Shown here in pieces: positions 1-5,228 of a stretch of 5,982 nt of DNA. The translations under genes and the position numbers were made by a program. Position 1 is the stretch's first letter. Every line of letters starts with the position of its first letter. This stretch comes from Oscillospiraceae bacterium (lineage in GTDB: Bacteria > Bacillota_A > Clostridia > Saccharofermentanales > Saccharofermentanaceae), in NCBI GenBank assembly GCA_902803365.1, contig CADCPU010000343.1, positions 1 through 5,982 of the forward strand, given 5' to 3'. Under the pieces are notes generated by a model, which saw only the letters and a list, made by a program, of their open reading frames with translations, did not search any database and had not been told where the DNA came from.

Positions 1-66
1 ATCGAGCGTAAGCTTAAGATCACAGAGAATGTAATGCGTTACCTTGTTGTTCGTGTAGACGAGTAA
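1..66 (+). CDS. rpsF: 30S ribosomal protein S6, C-terminal end (partial)
   Basis: The window opens inside a reading frame of 21 codons that ends at the TAA at 64-66. The visible residues include ENVMRYLVVRVDE. This matches the last beta strand of ribosomal protein S6, where a 'lRylvvr.de' ending is typical. S6 binds S18 on the platform of the small ribosomal subunit. The gene two places downstream encodes S18, and ssb lies between them, which is the standard rpsF-ssb-rpsR order in bacteria. Only the tail is present, so start, length and leader (often an S6:S18-binding regulatory RNA in this family) cannot be judged. The call rests on the short match plus the very strong gene context. Confidence 0.9.
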   Translation: MERKLKITENVMRYLVVRVDE

Positions 67-77
67 TCGTACGACAC

Positions 78-82
78 GGAGG
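78..82 (+). promoter_or_regulatory. Ribosome binding site of ssb
   Basis: GGAGG lies 8 bases before the ATG at 91, inside the 24-base gap after rpsF. It supports the ssb start. No promoter or terminator is visible in this gap, so ssb is probably co-transcribed with rpsF. Confidence 0.85.
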
Positions 83-90
83 AATTTTTA

Positions 91-657
91 ATGAACAAAG
101 TAATTTTGATTGGAAGACTCACAAAGGATCCGGAAGTTAGAAACACACAGGGCCAGACGGCTTATTGTAACTTCACTATCGCGGTAGATCGCCGTTTTAA
201 GGATCAGAACGGTCAGCGCACGGCCGATTTCATCAATTGCATTGCATGGAGACAGACAGCTACGTTCCTGGGATCTTATTTCCGTAAGGGAAGCAAGGTT
301 GCAGTTGTAGGAAGTATCCAGACAAGAACATATGATGATAATCAGGGACAGAAGCGTTACGTGACCGAGGTCGTAGTCGATGAGGTTGAGTTCGCTGATT
401 CGAGCAATTCCGCTCAGAGAGATCAGGCTCCGAATAACAACTATTCGGCTCCTCAGCCTCAGCAGCAGCCACAGCAGACATATCAGGCTCCTGTTCAGAA
501 TCAGGCACCTGTTGCTCCGGCACCTGCTCCTGCACCGGCACCAGCTCCTGCAGCAGCCCCACAGGCTCCTCAGGCTCCTACGACACAGATCGAACCGACT
601 GTGGATCCGTCTTTCGAGATCATGGATGACAACGGTGAGTTGCCATTCGACGTTTAA
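91..657 (+). CDS. ssb: Single-stranded DNA-binding protein SSB
   Basis: This 188-residue protein coats single-stranded DNA during replication, repair and recombination and recruits partner enzymes through its C-terminal tip. Residues 1-105 form the OB-fold, with hallmark stretches MNKVILIGRL at the N-terminus, FTIAVDRRF near 28-36, and DFINCIAWR at 46-54. Residues from about 106 to 175 are a disordered linker rich in Gln, Pro and Ala, with six Ala-Pro dipeptides at 142-153. The tip reads DDNGELPFDV. In the family it normally ends in an acidic stretch plus Pro-Phe at the very C-terminus; here two residues (Asp-Val) follow Pro-Phe. Total length is normal for a Firmicute SSB. The start is fixed by the GGAGG at 78-82 and the family-typical N-terminus. 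The protein is cytoplasmic and probably homotetrameric (family knowledge). The rpsF-ssb-rpsR position indicates the main chromosomal SSB rather than a plasmid or phage copy. Confidence 0.97.
   Translation: MNKVILIGRLTKDPEVRNTQGQTAYCNFTIAVDRRFKDQNGQRTADFINCIAWRQTATFLGSYFRKGSKVAVVGSIQTRTYDDNQGQKRYVTEVVVDEVEFADSSNSAQRDQAPNNNYSAPQPQQQPQQTYQAPVQNQAPVAPAPAPAPAPAPAAAPQAPQAPTTQIEPTVDPSFEIMDDNGELPFDV
514..579 (+). repeat. Ala-Pro and Gln-Ala-Pro coding repeats in the SSB linker
   Basis: Bases 514-549 encode six Ala-Pro dipeptides with varied third positions. Bases 562-579 are two exact copies of the 9-mer CAGGCTCCT (Gln-Ala-Pro). Near-copies of this 9-mer also occur at 424 and 484. The repeats stay in frame and lie in the disordered linker, so copy-number change would alter linker length without breaking the OB-fold or the tip. 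Confidence 0.75.
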
Positions 658-663
658 TTTATA

Positions 664-669
664 AAGGAG
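664..669 (+). promoter_or_regulatory. Ribosome binding site of rpsR
   Basis: AAGGAG lies 7 bases before the ATG at 677, in a 19-base gap after ssb. It supports the chosen rpsR start and co-transcription with ssb. Confidence 0.85.
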
Positions 670-676
670 AAAAATT

Positions 677-946
677 ATGGCTGATAACAGAGCACCTAAG
701 GCAGGCCGTGAGTTCGGCGGTAACATGAGACCTCGCCGTTCACGCAGAAAGACATGCTCTTTCTGTGCCGAGAAGGTTGAAGTAATCGATTTCAAGGATT
801 CAGCTAAGCTTCGTAAGTTTGTTTCCGAGCGCGGCAAGATCCTTCCTAAGAGAATGACAGGCACATGTGCTAAGCACCAGAGAGAGCTTACAACAGCTAT
901 CAAGCGTGCACGTCACCTCGCACTTCTTCCGTTCATCGCAGACTAA
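677..946 (+). CDS. rpsR: 30S ribosomal protein S18
   Basis: This 89-residue basic protein of the small ribosomal subunit pairs with S6 on the platform. The central [19 protein letters not shown] stretch (about 44-62) and the [13 protein letters not shown] ending (74-86) are characteristic of S18. Cys27, Cys30, Cys64 and His67 form a CxxC...CxxH set. Such a set marks the zinc-binding 'C+' form of S18 described in comparative ribosomal-protein studies; actual zinc binding here is inferred. Length is normal, with a somewhat longer Arg/Gly-rich N-terminus (residues 5-25) than the shortest family members. An AAGGAG motif fixes the start. A strong intrinsic terminator follows, so rpsR is probably the last gene of the rpsF-ssb-rpsR transcript. 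Confidence 0.98.
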   Translation: MADNRAPKAGREFGGNMRPRRSRRKTCSFCAEKVEVIDFKDSAKLRKFVSERGKILPKRMTGTCAKHQRELTTAIKRARHLALLPFIAD

Positions 947-985
947 TGTCCTGATTTACGGATAGGAATTGTCGGAAAACTAGTA

Positions 986-991
986 TATAAT
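986..991 (+). promoter_or_regulatory. Possible -10 element upstream of rplI
   Basis: A perfect TATAAT occurs in the AT-rich stretch between rpsR and the terminator. No good -35 box lies 16-18 bases upstream (around 962-969), and no TG extended -10 is present. The nearest -35-like sequence, TTGTCG at 969-974, is only 11 bases away, which is too close. If the element is used, transcription would start near 998, inside the terminator stem, and drive rplI and the genes behind it. This is tentative because AT-rich DNA often contains chance TATAAT sequences. Confidence 0.3.
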
Positions 992-1027
992 TTAGAGCGT
1001 CTTTTAAATAAGGCGCTCTAATTTTTT
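992..1027 (+). terminator. Rho-independent terminator after rpsR
   Basis: Bases 992-1003 pair with 1010-1021 in a 12-bp stem that contains one G-U pair, with a six-base loop (1004-1009). A run of six T follows at 1022-1027. The core arms are TAGAGCGTCT and AGGCGCTCTA. The structure lies 45 bases past the rpsR stop codon and should end the rpsF-ssb-rpsR transcript. Any continuation into rplI would need read-through or a separate promoter. Confidence 0.92.
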
Positions 1028-1040
1028 ATAACAAGATTAC

Positions 1041-1067
1041 AGCCTTTTCGATCATGTCTTAAAGGCT
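1041..1067 (+). other. Small hairpin in the rplI leader
   Basis: AGCCTTT at 1041-1047 and AAAGGCT at 1061-1067 are perfect inverted repeats of 7 bases with a 13-base loop. The hairpin ends 7 bases before the AGGAGG of rplI. No T-run follows, so it is not a terminator. It could shape translation of rplI, but a chance inverted repeat is also possible. I do not recognise a known riboswitch or ribosomal-protein leader here. Confidence 0.4.
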
Positions 1068-1073
1068 TGGACC

Positions 1074-1079
1074 AGGAGG
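1074..1079 (+). promoter_or_regulatory. Ribosome binding site of rplI
   Basis: AGGAGG, followed by T, sits 7 bases before the ATG at 1087. It is a near-perfect Shine-Dalgarno sequence, as expected for a highly expressed ribosomal-protein gene, and it fixes the start. Confidence 0.9.
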
Positions 1080-1086
1080 TATTTGG

Positions 1087-1530
1087 ATGAAAGTTATTCT
1101 TCTTAAAGATGTAAAGGGTCTCGGTAAGGCCAACGATGTTGTTGAGGTAAACGACGGCTACGGAAGAAATTTCCTCCTCAAGCAGAAAGTTGCACGTGAG
1201 TTTTCTGCTGCTAATATGAACGACGTTAAGATGAAGAAGGGTGCAGCTGCCGAGCACGCAAGAAGAGAGCTCGAGGCTGCCAAGGAGAAATATAACGAAC
1301 TTAACGGACGCAAGTTCACATACAAGGTAAAGTGCGGTGAAGGCGGAAAGCTCTACGGTGCCGTAACTGCAATGGACGTATCCGAGATCCTCAAGAAAGA
1401 GGGCTTTGACGTGGACAAGAAGAACCTTACGATCAAGACTGCGATCAAGACAGTCGGCACATATTCCGTTAAGGTCAAGCTCCACACGGAAGTTTCCTGT
1501 GAAGTTACTCTCGAAGTAGAAGCTGAATAA
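1087..1530 (+). CDS. rplI: 50S ribosomal protein L9
   Basis: This 147-residue protein of the large subunit binds 23S rRNA near the base of the L1 stalk; in the family it affects reading-frame maintenance. Residues 1-40 form the N-terminal rRNA-binding domain, with the signature Gly11-Leu-Gly13 and GYGRNFLL at 24-31. Residues from about 41 to 75 form the long connecting helix, rich in Lys, Glu and Ala. The C-terminal domain follows, with the recognisable GGKLYGAVTAMDV stretch (about 86-98). Length is typical. One oddity is that the usual Pro and Gly just after the signature (as in 'NFLLPKGLA') are Lys32 and Lys34 here. The gene follows a terminator and is likely the first of the rplI-dnaB-tilS-hpt-ftsH transcript. 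In many Firmicutes gdpP (a c-di-AMP phosphodiesterase gene) precedes rplI; it is absent at this place. Confidence 0.98.
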   Translation: MKVILLKDVKGLGKANDVVEVNDGYGRNFLLKQKVAREFSAANMNDVKMKKGAAAEHARRELEAAKEKYNELNGRKFTYKVKCGEGGKLYGAVTAMDVSEILKKEGFDVDKKNLTIKTAIKTVGTYSVKVKLHTEVSCEVTLEVEAE

Positions 1531-1535
1531 GGAGA
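1529..1535 (+). promoter_or_regulatory. Ribosome binding site of dnaB, overlapping the rplI stop codon
   Basis: AAGGAGA begins within the TAA stop of rplI (1528-1530) and ends 6 bases before the dnaB ATG at 1542. Ribosomes finishing rplI therefore sit on this site, which favours coupled translation of L9 and the helicase. Confidence 0.85.
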
Positions 1536-1541
1536 GTCATA

Positions 1542-3248
1542 ATGCCCGGAAGAGAACTTAAGGATAATCTGACAGGCAATAACTCGTACCCGCAGGACGT
1601 TACGAGCGAGAGAGCCATCCTGGCGCTCTGCCTTAAGAACAAGGAGATCGTTGACAATATCATCAAGGACAAGCTCCTCCGCGAGGACTTCTACGATGAG
1701 CGCAACGGTCTGATATTCAGTGCCATGATGGAGCTCTATACCGAGAACATGCCGATCGATCCTTACACGGTATGTTCCGTTCTCGAGAAGAAGGTCGAGC
1801 CGCGTCAGAAGCTGAACAACCTTGAACGTGCAGGCGGTAACGAATATGTCTTGGGCATAATCGATACGTATGCCGTTAAGGCCAGTGTAGTCGAATATGT
1901 TAACATCGTCCGCGAAAAGAGCAAGCGCAGAACATACGTAAAGACTCTTGAGAACATGCTCAAGAAGGCCATGGATTCAGGCACGGATTCCACCAACGAT
2001 CTCGTTGATGCAACGATCGGAACACTCTCTTCCATGCGTGAGGAGACTGTCGGTGTCGGCTTTGAATCCTTGGGCTCCATCTTGAAGCGTAATATCCAGG
2101 AGATCTACGAGGTCAGCCTCAACGGCAAGAAGAACTCCGCGATCAGAACCGGCTTCAGAGGTCTTGACTTTAAGCTCGGAGGACTTCGCCCGGGTACCCT
2201 TAATATCCTGGCCGCAAGACCTGGTATGGGTAAGACTGCATTTGCGATCAACATCGCGACAAACGTTGCGACCTTTTACCATGTACCGGTAAATATCTTC
2301 TCACTCGAGATGTCCAAGGGCGAGATCGCGAACCGTATCCTCGCCAGCAAGACGAGCTTCTCTACCAAGGAACTCCAGAAGGCCAAGCTCTCACCTGAAA
2401 AGCTCCACGACGTGGCACTTGCAGGTGACGAGATGACGGGTCTTCCTATCTATATCGACGATAACTCGGGCGTTAACCCGGTCAGCATGATATCTTCATG
2501 TAAGGAACTTCAGTCCCAGGGTCACTTGGGTCTTGTGATCGTCGACTACTTACAGCTCATGACGCTCCCCGGCAAGGGCGCGAACTACTCAAGACAGCAG
2601 GAGATCTCCGATATCTCCCGAAGCCTTAAGCTCCTTGCCAAAGAGATGAATGTTCCTGTTATCGCACTTTCTCAGTTGTCCCGTGGCGCCGAAAAGCGTG
2701 ACGACCATACTCCTATGCTCTCGGACCTCCGTGATTCGGGTGCTATCGAGCAGGATGCCGACTCTGTTTGGTTTATTGACAGAAATGACTACTATAAGAC
2801 AGAAGGCGATGAGAAAGTCTCCGATAATGAAGTATTGGATGCAAGAGTCATCATTGCAAAGAACCGTCACGGTGAGCGTGGTGACGTTAAGCTCAAGTGG
2901 ATCGGAAGCAGGACATTGTTCTTCGATCCTCCTAAGGACAGCGATCCTCAGGAGAGCAATTATCAGGGCAGACAGTCCTCGTATACGGCTACCGTTCCGG
3001 AGAGTAAGTCTGCAGCCAATTATCAATATGAGGATAATCCGCCTCCTCCGCCTCCGGCGCCTGAGGATGTGCCGCCACCGCCTCCTGAAGATGCGTACGG
3101 CGGATATTCCGGAGAGCCGGTGCCTGAGTCTTATCCCGTAAGTGAGGATGATGTCCCTCAGGAGGCATCCTCTGACAATGAGGAATTCTTCGCTGACGGT
3201 GAGACTTACACGGAGCTTCCGGGCGATCTTTTTGGTGAAGATGTTTGA
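1542..3248 (+). CDS. dnaB: Replicative DNA helicase DnaB with a long proline-rich acidic C-terminal tail
   Basis: This 568-residue protein is the hexameric, ATP-driven helicase that unwinds DNA at the replication fork (called DnaC in Bacillus subtilis). Residues of about 15-120 are the N-terminal helical domain ('SERAILALC' start) that binds primase in the family. The RecA-like motor follows a linker. It has Walker A ARPGMGKT at 225-232, catalytic Glu256 in FSLEMS, Walker B LVIVDYLQLM at 331-340 with Asp335, motif H3 ALSQLSR at 375-381, and the KNRHGERG arginine-finger region at 440-447. The core ends near residue 463 (LFFDPP), where most DnaB proteins stop. About 105 further residues form a low-complexity tail with six prolines at 500-505, five at 511-515, and many Asp/Glu. 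The last residues read ELPGDLFGEDV, which recalls an SSB tip. No intein or frameshift is seen. The 3' end overlaps tilS by 8 bases. The core function is certain; the role of the tail is unknown. Confidence 0.97.
   Translation: MPGRELKDNLTGNNSYPQDVTSERAILALCLKNKEIVDNIIKDKLLREDFYDERNGLIFSAMMELYTENMPIDPYTVCSVLEKKVEPRQKLNNLERAGGNEYVLGIIDTYAVKASVVEYVNIVREKSKRRTYVKTLENMLKKAMDSGTDSTNDLVDATIGTLSSMREETVGVGFESLGSILKRNIQEIYEVSLNGKKNSAIRTGFRGLDFKLGGLRPGTLNILAARPGMGKTAFAINIATNVATFYHVPVNIFSLEMSKGEIANRILASKTSFSTKELQKAKLSPEKLHDVALAGDEMTGLPIYIDDNSGVNPVSMISSCKELQSQGHLGLVIVDYLQLMTLPGKGANYSRQQEISDISRSLKLLAKEMNVPVIALSQLSRGAEKRDDHTPMLSDLRDSGAIEQDADSVWFIDRNDYYKTEGDEKVSDNEVLDARVIIAKNRHGERGDVKLKWIGSRTLFFDPPKDSDPQESNYQGRQSSYTATVPESKSAANYQYEDNPPPPPPAPEDVPPPPPEDAYGGYSGEPVPESYPVSEDDVPQEASSDNEEFFADGETYTELPGDLFGEDV
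3039..3086 (+). repeat. Polyproline tracts in the DnaB tail
   Basis: Bases 3039-3056 encode six consecutive prolines (residues 500-505). Bases 3072-3086 encode five more (511-515). Each tract is followed by Pro/Glu/Asp residues, giving two imperfect copies of a polyproline-then-acidic unit. Runs of three or more prolines stall bacterial ribosomes unless elongation factor P helps (established), so this site may pause translation about 160-200 bases before the dnaB stop. Confidence 0.85.
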
Positions 3249-4695
3249 GGATAAAGTAAAGGAATTTGCAAGTGAATATAACCTTCTGGATGCAGGGACG
3301 ATCATCGTCGGTGTGTCCGGAGGTGCGGATTCCGTCGCTCTTTTGCGTGTGCTCTGTTCTTTCTCGAAAAAGATAATCGCAGTTCATATCAACCACAACC
3401 TAAGAGGCGAAGCAGCAGATTCCGATCAGCGCTTCGTTGAGGAGTTATGCGCCGGATTGGGCGTGGAGCTCAAGGTGTTTTCGTTTGATGTCAGAACTGA
3501 AGCCGAGCGGATCAAAAGATCCGAAGAAGATACCGGCAGAAGACTTCGCTACAAGGCATTCGAAGAAGTTGCTTCCGCATATGAAGACTTTGATATCGCA
3601 GTGGCTCACCATAAGGACGATCTGACAGAGACGTTTCTGATGAACCTTTTCAGAGGCAGCGGAACGGACGGCTTGTGTTCGCCAAAGCCAAGAAACGGGC
3701 ATATCGTAAGGCCGCTTCTTTGCGTTACTAAAAAAGAGATCATCGATTATCTTAATGATATCGGTCAGGGATACAGGGAAGATCTGACGAATTTTGAAGA
3801 GAACTGCACCAGGAATGTCTGGAGGAACAGGATAATCCCGGAGATAGCCGAAGTGTCCGTCAAAGAGCCGTCTGATGCGGTCTTTGAGACATATAAGCTC
3901 ATAGCGGGAGATCTGGATTTCCTTAATTCGTTTGCAGATAATATCTGTTCGGAAGCATTTAACGACGGAACGGCTGACGTTTCCGTGCTTCGAGAACAGC
4001 ATCCGGCAATAAGATCGAGAGTCATAAGAAAGCTCTGGGAAGAGACGTTCGGGAACTTAGTTGACTTTGAGCAGGTGCACCTTGCAGCTTGTGAGGAGCT
4101 TCTTGATGGTTCTGTTGCTTCGGGAACGTATGTAAATATGCCTTTTGGCAGGGTCGCATATCAGATCTGCGGCAGATTCGGCTTTTGTGCGGCAGAGGAT
4201 CTTAATGCCTCACTTATGAATGTTGCTGTTTCCAAGGGTTTTATCGCCTGTGACTCGGAAATTGCTCCAAAAGGGACGGAAACTTTAAGTTTTGGCTCTG
4301 TTTTGTCCTCAAAAGCGTATGAAATCCGCTTGGAAATCATTGAGTCTTGCGATCTGTTAAGGTATAATACTATTTCGTGGTTTTATCCCATCATCGACGG
4401 GTCCGAGATCTCATCTCTGAGGTTCGGAACTGCGGCATCCGGGATGAGATTTAAACGTGCCGGAAGCAGTGCAGGCAAGACCTTTTCGAAGGTCCTTGGC
4501 GAGTATAAGATCCCGGCGGCGCTTAAAGATCACATCTTTGCCGTAAGCAGAGGCGATGACGTCTTGTGGATACCCGGCATCGGGCATTCCGCGGGATTTA
4601 CGGATGATATATCGAAAAAGAGATTTTTCGAGAACGATAAGAACATGGAAATAAAGCGCTTTTTGGCAGTGACTGTGTCGGAGGTCAGATTATGA
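3241..4695 (+). CDS. tilS: tRNA(Ile)-lysidine synthetase TilS
   Basis: This 484-residue enzyme uses ATP to attach lysine to C34 of the CAU-anticodon isoleucine tRNA, so that it reads AUA codons; it is essential in most bacteria. The N-terminal PP-loop ATPase domain shows SGGADS at 26-31, HINHNLRG at 49-56, the RRLRY element at 100-104, and HHKDDLTET at 123-131, where the family usually has Gln in place of Leu128. Further on are RPLL and the DLTNFEENCTRN segment. The C-terminal substrate-binding domain ends in a family-like stretch with KIPAALKDHIFAV and WIPGIGHSAGF. I chose the ATG at 3241 because the homologous N-terminus starts just there. In-frame ATGs at 3142 and 3178 would add 33 or 21 residues unlike the family. 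The chosen ATG has only a weak GGTGA in front and overlaps dnaB by 8 bases, so it likely depends on translational coupling. AGA/AGG and ATA codons seem commoner than in rplI, which suggests lower expression. Confidence 0.95.
   Translation: MFEDKVKEFASEYNLLDAGTIIVGVSGGADSVALLRVLCSFSKKIIAVHINHNLRGEAADSDQRFVEELCAGLGVELKVFSFDVRTEAERIKRSEEDTGRRLRYKAFEEVASAYEDFDIAVAHHKDDLTETFLMNLFRGSGTDGLCSPKPRNGHIVRPLLCVTKKEIIDYLNDIGQGYREDLTNFEENCTRNVWRNRIIPEIAEVSVKEPSDAVFETYKLIAGDLDFLNSFADNICSEAFNDGTADVSVLREQHPAIRSRVIRKLWEETFGNLVDFEQVHLAACEELLDGSVASGTYVNMPFGRVAYQICGRFGFCAAEDLNASLMNVAVSKGFIACDSEIAPKGTETLSFGSVLSSKAYEIRLEIIESCDLLRYNTISWFYPIIDGSEISSLRFGTAASGMRFKRAGSSAGKTFSKVLGEYKIPAALKDHIFAVSRGDDVLWIPGIGHSAGFTDDISKKRFFENDKNMEIKRFLAVTVSEVRL
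4680..4684 (+). promoter_or_regulatory. Ribosome binding site of hpt, inside the end of tilS
   Basis: GGAGG lies 7 bases before the ATG at 4692 and within the last codons of tilS. It fixes the hpt start at the ATGA overlap. Confidence 0.85.
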
Positions 4696-5228
4696 ATGAT
4701 GTTGATGTATCTGAGATAATGATTTCTGAGAGCGAGATCAAGGCAATGGTTGAACACCAGGCTTCTTTGATCAATAAGGACTTCGGTGACGAGGAACTTA
4801 TCGTCGTCGGCATACTGACAGGCAGCTTTGTATTCATGGCTGATCTTGTAAGACATCTTACGATGCCTGTTAAGGTCGAATTCATGCAGGTGTCCAGCTA
4901 TCAGGGTCAGACATCTACAGGCGTTCTCACTATCAAGAAGGATCTGACTGTCCCGATCGAGGGTAAGAACGTTCTTATCGTCGAGGACATCATAGATACA
5001 GGCTACACTCTTAAGTGCCTCAAGGAACTCCTCCTCAAGAGGAATCCTAAGAACCTTAAGATCTGTACTGCTTTCGATAAGCCATCAAGGCGTGTTAATG
5101 AGATAGAACCCGACTATAAGGGAATCACGATTCCCGACCGATTCATAGTCGGTTACGGATTGGATTATGACGGTGAATACAGAAATCTCAAGGATGTCTG
5201 TATTGTATCGATGAATGGAGGTAATTAA
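4692..5228 (+). CDS. hpt: Hypoxanthine (guanine) phosphoribosyltransferase
   Basis: This 178-residue purine-salvage enzyme transfers ribose-5-phosphate from PRPP to hypoxanthine or guanine, giving IMP or GMP. The pyrophosphate-binding loop appears as [12 protein letters not shown] (41-52). The flexible active-site loop holds Ser69-Tyr70. The PRPP signature [14 protein letters not shown] spans 94-107 with the acidic pair Glu98-Asp99. The purine-binding Lys130 sits in FDKPSRR, and the end shows [15 protein letters not shown] with metal-associated Asp158. Length is standard (about 180). The start codon overlaps the tilS stop as ATGA, behind a clear GGAGG. The tilS-hpt-ftsH order is conserved in Firmicutes. 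In B. subtilis TilS and HprT have been reported to act together as an activator of ftsH, and HprT is inhibited by (p)ppGpp in several Firmicutes; both are family knowledge, not visible here. Xanthine preference cannot be excluded but fits poorly. Confidence 0.96.
   Translation: MNDVDVSEIMISESEIKAMVEHQASLINKDFGDEELIVVGILTGSFVFMADLVRHLTMPVKVEFMQVSSYQGQTSTGVLTIKKDLTVPIEGKNVLIVEDIIDTGYTLKCLKELLLKRNPKNLKICTAFDKPSRRVNEIEPDYKGITIPDRFIVGYGLDYDGEYRNLKDVCIVSMNGGN
5217..5222 (+). promoter_or_regulatory. Ribosome binding site of ftsH, inside the end of hpt
   Basis: GGAGGT lies 5 bases before the ATG at 5228, inside the last hpt codons. It fixes the start of ftsH at the TAATG stop-start junction. Confidence 0.85.

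Noticed and set aside
88..903. A 271-codon open frame on the minus strand across ssb and rpsR
   Set aside because: It lies entirely opposite two certain conserved genes. Its Leu/Arg/Ser/Cys-rich translation mirrors the codon bias of the sense strand and resembles no family I know.
1027..1032. TATAAC as a second -10 candidate just after the terminator
   Set aside because: It overlaps the T-run of the terminator and has no acceptable -35 box 16-18 bases upstream (only TTAAAT within the terminator loop).
1018..1485. A 155-codon minus-strand open frame opposite rplI
   Set aside because: It lies opposite an unmistakable ribosomal protein gene, and its start region has no ribosome binding site that I can see.
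2650..3141. A 163-codon plus-strand open frame inside dnaB in another frame
   Set aside because: It overlaps the conserved motor motifs of dnaB out of frame, and its Arg/Leu/Ser-rich product looks like a shadow.
3144..3172. Inverted repeat GAGGATG / CATCCTC near the end of dnaB
   Set aside because: It lies within the coding sequence, has no T-run, and is short enough to arise by chance in the repetitive GAG/GAT-rich tail. Not a terminator.
3142..3240. A longer tilS start (ATG at 3142 or 3178), with AGGAGG at 3160-3165 upstream of the second
   Set aside because: The extra 33 or 21 residues do not resemble TilS N-termini. The AGGAGG is 12 bases from the 3178 ATG, longer than usual, and the family-like start is at 3241.
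2589..3305. A 238-codon minus-strand open frame opposite the end of dnaB
   Set aside because: Its Arg/Ile-rich low-complexity product is the complement of the proline/acidic tail and the Walker B region of dnaB. It has no plausible start context of its own.
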